From DATAFT01 sp035544635 (GTDB lineage: Bacteria > Acidobacteriota > Thermoanaerobaculia > Multivoradales > Multivoraceae): 20,868 bases of DNA. Below the pieces are notes generated by a model, which made no database searches, was not told the origin of the DNA, and saw nothing but the letters and a program-made list of their open reading frames with translations. The translations under genes and the position numbers were made by a program. Shown here piece by piece: positions 1 through 6,674 of the stretch (the first letter of the stretch is position 1; each line of letters opens with the position of its first letter). Location: contig DATKDQ010000183.1 in the NCBI GenBank assembly GCA_035544635.1, positions 1 to 20,868 of the forward strand, in the 5' to 3' direction.

Positions 1-1231
1 ACGTCCACAGCTCCTCGCGCCGATCGGCGTAGATGGCGGTGAAGACGCCGTCCACGATCTCGAGCGCGGAAGGCTTGCCGCCATAAACCTCGGAGAGCAT
101 CCCGGTGTCGATCAGGAACGCGCGGCCGCCGAAGCGGACCCTGATGGCGCCGTCCGAACCCGTGTTGTGCCCGACGATGACGTGGCGCACGCCCTGGGCA
201 GTGAGGATGCGCGCAATAGCCGGCAGGCCTTCGGCGTCGGTCCAGCCATAGCTCCCGCGATCCCCCCGGTCCGGGCGAGGATCGGCATAGCCCCGGAACC
301 ACAGCGGCCCTTCGGGGGAGAACAGGTACCAGTTCTCGTAGTCGACGCAGCTCCCGAGCGTAGCGAAAAGATCTTCCTGGTCCGCCCCGAGCTTGCCGGC
401 GTCGCGCGCGGCGGCGAACTGATCGAGCATGGCGAAGCCGATGCGGACCAGGTCGGACGTGGTGGAGGTCAGGGTCAGGTAGCCGGCGCCACCGAGCGCC
501 TGGCGGCAGGCGTCGAGTTGTCTCACCTCGTCCCACACCTGGCGATTGATCTCGTCCGGGGATCTGGTGGCGAGCTCCGGACGCAATCCGGCGTGGAGGA
601 AGAGCAGGCCGTCGATGACGGTGACGGTGGGCAGGCTGCGCAGCCATCGGCCGTAATGGCCGTCCGGGAGCAGTGACTCGAGGTAGGCGAGCGTGCCCGG
701 AGGATGCCCTCGCATCCAGGTCTCTCGCGCGGACGCGTCGGACACCGGCCGCGGCGAGCCGGTAGCTCGGGCACGCGCGCGCGCCGCCCGGACCACGGCG
801 CGGTACTCCTCCTCGAGCGCGGCGCCGCTCGACTCGCTCGAGAACTCGAGCAGGGTCAGGTGGCTGACGTCGCGCCGCTCGCCCACCAGGTTGAGCGCCT
901 CGTGGTTGCCCAGCAGCACCTCCACTCGGCCGCCCGCAGCCGGGGCTTCCTGCTGGAGCCGCATCAGCAGGTCCATCACCGCCCGCACCCGCGGACCGCG
1001 GTCGGTGAAGTCGCCGAGCTGGACCAGCGTCGCATCGCCGCCCGACCAGGCGAGCTCCTCGTCGACGAGGCCCGCGGCCTGGAGAATCTCCACCAGTGGA
1101 TCGTAGGCGCCGTGGATGTCGCCGATCGCCACCACCCGGGCGGCGTCGGCGGCTCGGGGGCTCGACAGGGCGAGCAGCAGGAGCGCAGCGAACAATCTCG
1201 TCGCGAGCTGTCTCAGGGCAAGCTGTCTCAT
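1..1231 (-). CDS. Secreted PPP-family metallophosphoesterase (Shewanella-like phosphatase type), 3' end cut by window edge
   Basis: Reading leftward from ATG 1231, 410 codons are visible and the frame is still open at base 1. The protein starts with a basic, hydrophobic Sec-type signal (LFAALLLLALSS), so it is probably periplasmic or extracytoplasmic. The PPP phosphoesterase signatures appear in order: GDIHG (residues 37-41), GDFTDRG (73-79), GNHE (108-111), HAGL (213-216), PLWFRG (309-314) and GHNTG (354-358). Together they supply the dinuclear metal ligands and the phosphate-binding Arg and His. The LWFRG and GHN spacing resembles bacterial and plant Shewanella-like protein phosphatases. 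The likely reaction is hydrolysis of phosphomonoesters; a phosphoprotein substrate is possible but not shown. The start codon overlaps the stop of the upstream cyclic-nucleotide-binding gene (ATGA), so translation is coupled. The family call is secure and the substrate is unknown. Confidence 0.9.
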   Translation of the reverse strand, partial: MRQLALRQLATRLFAALLLLALSSPRAADAARVVAIGDIHGAYDPLVEILQAAGLVDEELAWSGGDATLVQLGDFTDRGPRVRAVMDLLMRLQQEAPAAGGRVEVLLGNHEALNLVGERRDVSHLTLLEFSSESSGAALEEEYRAVVRAARARARATGSPRPVSDASARETWMRGHPPGTLAYLESLLPDGHYGRWLRSLPTVTVIDGLLFLHAGLRPELATRSPDEINRQVWDEVRQLDACRQALGGAGYLTLTSTTSDLVRIGFAMLDQFAAARDAGKLGADQEDLFATLGSCVDYENWYLFSPEGPLWFRGYADPRPDRGDRGSYGWTDAEGLPAIARILTAQGVRHVIVGHNTGSDGAIRVRFGGRAFLIDTGMLSEVYGGKPSALEIVDGVFTAIYADRREELWT

Positions 1232-1662
1232 GGCGAGGCTCCGTTCGAGCTCGACGGCCCACGCTCCGCGAGCACCTCGCGGAAGAGTGCCTTGACGATC
1301 TCGATGTCGTGCGAGAGCAGATCGAAGAAGTCTTCGGCCTCGATCGCCAGCGTGACGGTCGGCTCGAGCGCCCGGGCGCGCGTCGCCCGCAGGCGACCGC
1401 TCAGGATCTCCTGCACGCCGAAGGTCTCCCGGGGCCCGACCACGCGCTCGCCGTCCTCGGGCGCGGCCACGCCCACACTCCCCGAGACCACGAAGTAGAG
1501 CGCATCCGAGGCGTCGCCGAGGCTGTAGATCGTCGCGCCGTTCTCGAACCGGCGCTCCGCCGCGATCGAAGCGATCCGCACCACCGCTTCCGCGGTGCAC
1601 TGGCCGAACAGGCTGGCCCCGCGAAGGAGCAGCACCTTCTCGATCTGCGCCAGCGGCTTCAC
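1228..1662 (-). CDS. Single-domain cyclic-nucleotide-binding (CNB/CAP-effector-like) protein, 144 aa
   Basis: This frame starts at GTG 1662, which overlaps the hemH stop (GTGA), and ends at TGA 1228, which overlaps the phosphatase start (ATGA). The 144-residue product is essentially one CNB domain: IEKVLLLRGASLF at the N-terminus, a beta-roll with YSLGDASDALYFVVSGSVGV (residues 46-65), a phosphate-binding-cassette region near 81-93 (FGVQEIL...RLR), and a helical tail DFFDLLSHDIEIVKALFREV. No helix-turn-helix or other output domain follows, so it is not a Crp-type transcription factor by itself. The cassette keeps an Arg (R92) where the phosphate-contacting Arg normally sits. The usual ribose-contacting Glu of FGE is Val (V83). 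It may bind an altered ligand or act as a regulatory subunit for a neighbour, such as the HEAT-repeat transporter encoded upstream. Confidence 0.88.
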   Translation of the reverse strand: MKPLAQIEKVLLLRGASLFGQCTAEAVVRIASIAAERRFENGATIYSLGDASDALYFVVSGSVGVAAPEDGERVVGPRETFGVQEILSGRLRATRARALEPTVTLAIEAEDFFDLLSHDIEIVKALFREVLAERGPSSSNGASP

Positions 1663-2732
1663 GGGCTCCGCTCTGGAGCGTCGGAGAAAGTCTGCTTCGG
1701 GGCTCCGAGCGTCGTCGAGTCTCTCGCGATCTCGAGCAGGGCGTCGACCCAGACCTCCTCGCTGTTGAGCGACGGCACCAGACGGAGCTCGCCGCCCCCG
1801 TGCGACTCGAAATCCTCCTTGGCCCGGATCGCGAGCTCCTCGAGGGTCTCGAGACAGTCGGCGACGAACGCCGGCGACATCAGGGCGACCCGCCGCACGC
1901 CCTCGCGCGCCAGCTCGAGCACCCGTTCGTCGGTGAACGGACGGATCCAGGGATCGCTGCCGAGTCGGGATTGGAACGTCACCTCCCAGCGGCCCTCGGC
2001 AAGGCCCAGACGCTCCGCGATGCCACGGGCGGTGGCGAAGCACTGGGCGCGGTAGCAGTAGCTGTTGGCCGCGACGATGCTAGCGCAGCAGCCCTCACGC
2101 AGGCAGTGACGCCCCCCGGTCTGGTCGCTCTTTGTGACCTGACGCTCGGGAAGCCCGTGAAAGCTCATCAGGGTGTAGTCGGGGGGGAAATCGGCGCTCG
2201 CGCGGCTCGCGACGTCGGCCTGCGCGTCGAGGAACGCGGGATGGTCGTAGAAGGGCGGCACCACCTGGAGCGCCGGTACGTTCCAGAGGCGCCCGGCCTG
2301 GTCGAACGCCCGCTCGACGGCGGAACCCCACGCCGCGGAGGAGTACTGGGGAAACAGCGGGAACACCACGATCCGGTCCGCGCCGGCCTCGAGCAGCCGG
2401 GCGAGCGCTTCGCCGATCGAGGGACTCTGGTAGCGCATGCCGAGCGCGATCGGCACCTCCGCACCGAGCCGCGCGCGCAGCTTGGCCGCCAGATCCTCGC
2501 CGTGGAAGAGGAGCGGCGAGCCGCGCTCGGTCCAGACCTTGCGGTAGGCCTCGGCGGAGCGGCGCGGCCGGAACGGGAGGATGAAGAGGTTGAGGATCAG
2601 GGTGCGCTTCACCGGGTGCATGTCGAACACCCGCGGATCGGACAGGAACTCGCGCAGGTAGCGCCGGACCTCGGGGGTCCGCGGCGCGTCGGGAGTTCCG
2701 AGGTTGACCAGAAGGAGACCTTGACGAGCCAA
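1659..2732 (-). CDS. hemH: Ferrochelatase (protoheme ferro-lyase) with internal cysteine-rich segment
   Basis: HemH inserts Fe2+ into protoporphyrin IX (or coproporphyrin III in some lineages), the last metal-insertion step of heme synthesis. The 357-residue product fits the family. It opens with LLLVNLGTPDAPRTPEVRRYL and carries LSDPRVFD. The SFHGLPER motif holds the catalytic His at about residue 192, followed by VTFQSRLG and a MSPAFVADCLETLEEL segment with the conserved Glu. Residues 210-231 hold five Cys (210, 215, 216, 226, 231) just after the catalytic motif. This matches the internal [2Fe-2S]-type cysteine arrangement reported for some bacterial ferrochelatases such as Myxococcus. I chose TTG 2732 because it sits directly before the conserved N-terminus, with GGGGAG about 12 bases upstream; the longer open frame upstream overlaps the transporter gene in another frame. 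It heads the overlapping hemH-CNB-phosphatase run. Confidence 0.95.
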   Translation of the reverse strand: MARQGLLLVNLGTPDAPRTPEVRRYLREFLSDPRVFDMHPVKRTLILNLFILPFRPRRSAEAYRKVWTERGSPLLFHGEDLAAKLRARLGAEVPIALGMRYQSPSIGEALARLLEAGADRIVVFPLFPQYSSAAWGSAVERAFDQAGRLWNVPALQVVPPFYDHPAFLDAQADVASRASADFPPDYTLMSFHGLPERQVTKSDQTGGRHCLREGCCASIVAANSYCYRAQCFATARGIAERLGLAEGRWEVTFQSRLGSDPWIRPFTDERVLELAREGVRRVALMSPAFVADCLETLEELAIRAKEDFESHGGGELRLVPSLNSEEVWVDALLEIARDSTTLGAPKQTFSDAPERSP

Positions 2733-2812
2733 GTTGAAAGCGCGCTCCCCGAGCGAGGCCTCGCGGATACCGCCCTGCGCGGGGCGACGGCCGGCCCCCT
2801 CCGTACCGTGCT

Positions 2813-2829
2813 TCCGGCGGAGCGCCGGA
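2813..2829 (-). terminator. Short GC hairpin between transporter and hemH (weak)
   Basis: TCCGGCG pairs with CGCCGGA around a GAG loop, just after the transporter stop codon on the minus strand. There is no T-run. It could be an attenuator or intrinsic-like terminator between the transporter gene and hemH, but a 7-bp stem in DNA this GC-rich may be chance. Confidence 0.25.
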
Positions 2830-2854
2830 GCGGAAACGGAGCGTGACAGGCAGT

Positions 2855-5725
2855 CTACCAGCGAGTCCCGGTGCGCAGCCCCCGCTCCTCGATCCAGCGT
2901 CCGGTCTCGAGCAGGAGCGGATCCGCGGACCCGCTGGCCGCCTCCCGAGCCAGCGGAAAGAGCTCCACGATCCGTTCCCCGGCGATGTGGGCGAGCGCCG
3001 CGGCGCCGAGCCAGCGCGCCGCCAGGTCCCCGCCCGCCGCCGCCTGGACCATGCCGCGCAAGGCCTCGATCGCTCCACCGTCGGCGGAGATGTGAAAGAG
3101 CTTGGTCGCCTCGGCGAGCCGCTCCTCCGCCGGTAGATCGTCGATCACTGCCATCACCTGCCGGCGTACCGCCGGCCGCAGCGCATTGTCCAGGTACTCG
3201 ATCGCATGATTCCGGGTGCGCAGGTGGTCGCTCCTGAGCTGCTCGAACGCCATCCACAGCTCGCGGTGGCGGTGCACGAGCGACAGCAGGCCGAAGAGGT
3301 TCTTGGCGTGATCGCTCATGCGATCCACCAGGAGCTGCTCGAGCAGGCGCGTCGGCCTTCCCGCGCTCCAGACCACGCGAATGCCCTGGAGCTCGACGTC
3401 GCCGGGCCGCGCCACGGTGTGGAGCCGAGCGAACGCCCGCAGGTAGCGGCGCGCCTGCTCGTGCACGTGCTGCTCGATGGTCTCGGTGGGGAAGCGCAGC
3501 CCGCGCTCACGCGCACGGAGCGACGACAGGCCGGCGATGATTCCGTGGTCGAGCGCACTCTCTCCACACGGAAGGGCGCCCAGCAGCGCGTCGCGCGCCG
3601 CCTCGCCGCGGAAGCGCGAGATCGTCCGCGGCAGCGCATGGCGCACCCAGAAGTGCTCGTCCGGATCCTTCAGGAAGTGGACGAGGAGCGGCAGCGCCTC
3701 CTCGCCGCAGGCGACCAGCGCCTCGCGCACGTCGTGCTTCAACCGCCGCTCGCGCAGGAGAGAGATCAGGATCGGGACGAAGAGGAAGCTCACACCGTCG
3801 CGCTCCATCCACTTCCTCACGCCGCGGACCGCGGCGCGCACGACGTCGGGATCGGGATCGGACAGGAGTGGCAGCATCCGGTTGTACAGATCGGTGCCCG
3901 GCGAGCCTCCCAGCGCACGCGCCGCCTCGCGGCGCACCGCGGGATCCTCGTCGGTCAGCATGTCACCCAGCGCGGTACGCGCCAGGCGGCGCGACACCTC
4001 GTCGATCTCGAGCTGCAGCAGGCCGACGATGGCTGCGCAGCGGACGCGCGGATCGTGGTCGCGCAGCTTCGAGACCAGGAGCCCGACGGCATCGGCGCCG
4101 GTGAGCGCGGCGAAGGCGTGGATCGCCTCGGCCCGCACGCCAGGGTCCTCGTCCGCGATCAGCCGCTCGACGGCGCCGCGCGCATCGCGGCGTTCGAGCG
4201 CGCGCAACACGCCGAGCGTGCGCCGCCGCACCTCGGGGCTCTCGTGGTGCAGGAGGAGCGGCGTCACCAGATGGCCGCGGTCCTGGGCGACCAGCAGGTC
4301 GATGGCGTGGACGACCTCAGCCGGTTCGGCGCTCGAGAGCGACGCCACCAGCGTCTCGAGCGTCGCCGCGTCCGAGGGATCGAGCCGCTCCTCGGGGTCG
4401 ATGCGCCGGGCCAGGAGCCCCTCGCGGAACGAGGCGACATAGTGGCGTCGCGCCCGGAACGTCAACCCGATCCAGATCACGATCAGCGCCAGCACGACCC
4501 AGGTGATACTCACCGGCGTCGCCCACCCGAACGTCACCGCGAGCAGCAGCACCGCAGCGAGGGCTCTCGCGATGCGCTGGACAAGGACGTCGATCGTGGT
4601 CTTGACCTGCGGCCTGATCTGGTGCGGCACGGGCACGTAGAGCAGCTCGCGCGTGCCCTGGTCGAGCGAGTAGCGCAGCGCGCCCTCGCTGACCTTGAGG
4701 GCAGCGATGACGTAGATCAGGACCGACGGCGCGAACGCGGCGGCGGCCAGTAGCGCAACGCCGCCGGTGCCCATGACCGCGGGCAGGACGCGCAACGCGG
4801 CGCCGACGCCGAGGCTGCGTTGGATGCGCGTGGTCAGGACCAGCTGCAGCGCGAACGCGACCAGACCCATCACGCTGAAGAAGTTGCCGAAGATGACGGT
4901 GCGCTGATCGAGGCGCTCGGTCGAGTGCTCGACCACCCAGTTGAACTGCAGGTCGGTGATCTGCGCCACCATGATCGAAGCCACCATGAGTCCCGCCAGC
5001 GAGCGCAGATGAGGCGAGCGCCAGATCTCGGCGATGGCGCTCGGCGTCTCGGACCCGTCCGTCAACCGCGCCGGCCCGGGATGGCGGGTTCCCGTCGCGG
5101 CGGTGAGCGCTCGGATGCGGCTGATCAGGGGTAGCGTTGCGGCGAGCAGGAGCGCCGAGGCGAGCAGCGTCGAGCGGGAGCCGAGCGATCGCGACGCGAG
5201 GGCCGCCACCTGGCCTCCGGCGACGCCTCCGACCAGCGAGCCCGACAGCACGAACGCAAAGAGGCGGCGGGCCTGGCGCGCGTCGAGGAGGTGGCTCGCC
5301 CAGCTCCAGAACTGGCTGAAGAGGAGCAGGGTGACGATCGAGATCCAGACGTAGAAGACGAAGCGCGACCACGGCCAGGGATTGCCGTAAAGCCACCAGA
5401 AGAAGACCAGGCTCGCGATCACGACCAGGGTCGAGCATGGGATGACGCGATCGAGCGCCGAGCCGCGCGCCAGCCGGTTGAAGGCCCGCAGCAGCGGCCA
5501 TGCCACCGCGGCAACCGCGAGATAGACGAACGGGAGTTGGCTCGAGCCCAGGCTGTCGACGAACGAGGACTGCCGGATGCTCTTGGCGGCGAACTGGAAG
5601 GCGCCGATGAGGAAGCAGTAGGCGAAGAGGAGGGTGGCGAGCCGGGTCTCCTCGACGCGCACGTCCGTCCCCAGACGTCCGAGCAGGCGCCAGTGCCAGG
5701 TGGTCGGACCTCCGTTGCGGTTCAT
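2855..5725 (-). CDS. Npt/TLC (MFS-like) membrane protein fused to HEAT-repeat domain, 956 aa
   Basis: Residues about 25-425 form a polytopic membrane domain with roughly a dozen hydrophobic segments, for example near 30-47, 63-80, 95-112, 122-146, 155-178, 186-202, 245-262, 278-298, 308-345, 380-400 and 405-424. The stretch SEGALRYSLDQGTRELLYVP (346-365) aligns with the YS...D.TKE.aYIP signature of the ATP/ADP translocase (Npt/TLC) superfamily. Residues about 450-950 are helical. They contain HEAT-like repeats such as LLHHESPEVRRRTLGVLRAL, LIADEDPGVRAEAIHAFAAL, KLRDHDPRVRCAAIVGLLQL and MLTDEDPAVRREAARALGG. The membrane part probably transports a nucleotide or related anion, with the HEAT part as a cytoplasmic scaffold; the substrate is not readable. 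ATG 5725 has only a weak GAG upstream. The family call is good and transport of ATP specifically is not established. Confidence 0.87.
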   Translation of the reverse strand: MNRNGGPTTWHWRLLGRLGTDVRVEETRLATLLFAYCFLIGAFQFAAKSIRQSSFVDSLGSSQLPFVYLAVAAVAWPLLRAFNRLARGSALDRVIPCSTLVVIASLVFFWWLYGNPWPWSRFVFYVWISIVTLLLFSQFWSWASHLLDARQARRLFAFVLSGSLVGGVAGGQVAALASRSLGSRSTLLASALLLAATLPLISRIRALTAATGTRHPGPARLTDGSETPSAIAEIWRSPHLRSLAGLMVASIMVAQITDLQFNWVVEHSTERLDQRTVIFGNFFSVMGLVAFALQLVLTTRIQRSLGVGAALRVLPAVMGTGGVALLAAAAFAPSVLIYVIAALKVSEGALRYSLDQGTRELLYVPVPHQIRPQVKTTIDVLVQRIARALAAVLLLAVTFGWATPVSITWVVLALIVIWIGLTFRARRHYVASFREGLLARRIDPEERLDPSDAATLETLVASLSSAEPAEVVHAIDLLVAQDRGHLVTPLLLHHESPEVRRRTLGVLRALERRDARGAVERLIADEDPGVRAEAIHAFAALTGADAVGLLVSKLRDHDPRVRCAAIVGLLQLEIDEVSRRLARTALGDMLTDEDPAVRREAARALGGSPGTDLYNRMLPLLSDPDPDVVRAAVRGVRKWMERDGVSFLFVPILISLLRERRLKHDVREALVACGEEALPLLVHFLKDPDEHFWVRHALPRTISRFRGEAARDALLGALPCGESALDHGIIAGLSSLRARERGLRFPTETIEQHVHEQARRYLRAFARLHTVARPGDVELQGIRVVWSAGRPTRLLEQLLVDRMSDHAKNLFGLLSLVHRHRELWMAFEQLRSDHLRTRNHAIEYLDNALRPAVRRQVMAVIDDLPAEERLAEATKLFHISADGGAIEALRGMVQAAAGGDLAARWLGAAALAHIAGERIVELFPLAREAASGSADPLLLETGRWIEERGLRTGTRW

Positions 5726-5791
5726 CGTCTCATCGGGCCCGGGTCGGACCGTTTCGGCCGCCGCGGATGGTCGCTGTCGGATCGATGGGGC

Positions 5792-5797
5792 AGCGTA
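5792..5797 (-). promoter_or_regulatory. Possible -10 element (TACGCT) for the transporter gene
   Basis: TACGCT on the minus strand lies about 67 bases before ATG 5725, in the divergent gap between the transporter and M23 genes. No convincing -35 was found. It fits the TANNNT pattern of other candidate promoters here, but is the weakest of them. Confidence 0.25.
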
Positions 5798-5814
5798 TCT
5801 CAGCCGGCTGCGGT

Positions 5815-5822
5815 GCTACGAT
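5815..5822 (+). promoter_or_regulatory. GCTACGAT: putative extended -10 for the M23 peptidase gene
   Basis: The element ends 12 bases before the GTG start at 5835. A start site 6-7 bases past the -10 would leave a leader of only about 5-7 bases. No Shine-Dalgarno sequence is visible. The same GCTANNAT pattern precedes the fpg, HAD and aldolase genes. Confidence 0.5.
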
Positions 5823-5834
5823 CGCCTCACGCCA

Positions 5835-6662
5835 GTGTCTCGGCCCTACCTTCGGATCCGCCGCCGCACGCTCCCGGGCCTCGCGCTCGCGATCCTGGTG
5901 TGCGGAGCGGCCGCCGCGGCCCGCACCAGCGAGACGCGCCTCTCGGCACGGCCGGGCACGGTCGTGCGCTGGAGCGCTTCCGCGACCGAGGAGTGCCGCG
6001 CCGACGGCCGGAGCTTTCTCCCCCACGGGGAGATCTGCTACTTCCCGATCGACCTCGAGCGCACCGGAGAGATGACGATCGAGCGGGTGCGCGCAGGCAC
6101 CACCGAGCGCGCGGTCGTCGCGATCGGCGACTATCCCTACACCGTCCAGCACGTGACGCTGCCGACCGACCGGCACGTCGAGCTCTCGCCCCAGGATCTG
6201 GCGCGCTCGGAACGCGAGCGCGAGCGTGTCGAGGCGCTGTGGACGCGCGCCGGCCCGCGCCGCTTCGACCTCCCGATCGCTCGACCCCTCGCGCGTCTGT
6301 CGTCGCAGGGGAGCTTCGGGAAGCGCCGCGTCTTCAACGGCCAGCCGCGGAGCCCGCATTCGGGCGAGGACTACCGCGCCTCGGCCGGCACCCCGGTCTC
6401 GGCCGCCGCGCCCGGCGTCGTGGCGCTGGCCGAGGAGCACTTCTTCGGTGGCCGCAGCGTCTTCGTCGACCACGGCGACGGCCTCGTCAGCATGTATCTC
6501 CACCTGAGCGAGATCCTGGTCGAGGTCGACCAGGAGGTGAAGGCAGGGGATCTGGTCGGACGGGTGGGGGCGACCGGCCGCGCCAGCGGCCCGCATCTCC
6601 ATTTCGGCCTGCGCTGGCGCGGCGCCCGCGTCGATCCCGCGGTGCTGCTCGCCGCCGAGTAG
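5835..6662 (+). CDS. Exported M23 (LytM/NlpD-type) zinc metallopeptidase
   Basis: The protein has 275 residues from GTG 5835. A basic N-terminus and the hydrophobic run LPGLALAILVCGAAAAA mark a Sec signal, so it acts in the envelope. The C-terminal LytM domain (about 170-275) has the zinc and catalytic residues in order: H175 and D179 in HSGED, H223 in YLHL, and H254 and H256 in GPHLHFG. GTPVSAAAPGVV and VKAGDLVGRVGATG are typical LytM strand segments. The family cleaves peptidoglycan cross-bridges (glycyl or D-Ala linkages), or activates amidases when degenerate; here the full catalytic set is present. The N-terminal 35-150 region holds two Cys (54, 68) and is not recognised. The open frame continues upstream, but that part overlaps the divergent transporter gene and has no signal-like start. 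GTG 5835 sits directly before the signal peptide and 12 bases after a -10-like element. Confidence 0.88.
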   Translation: MSRPYLRIRRRTLPGLALAILVCGAAAAARTSETRLSARPGTVVRWSASATEECRADGRSFLPHGEICYFPIDLERTGEMTIERVRAGTTERAVVAIGDYPYTVQHVTLPTDRHVELSPQDLARSERERERVEALWTRAGPRRFDLPIARPLARLSSQGSFGKRRVFNGQPRSPHSGEDYRASAGTPVSAAAPGVVALAEEHFFGGRSVFVDHGDGLVSMYLHLSEILVEVDQEVKAGDLVGRVGATGRASGPHLHFGLRWRGARVDPAVLLAAE

Positions 6663-6674
6663 GCGGTCACCTCG

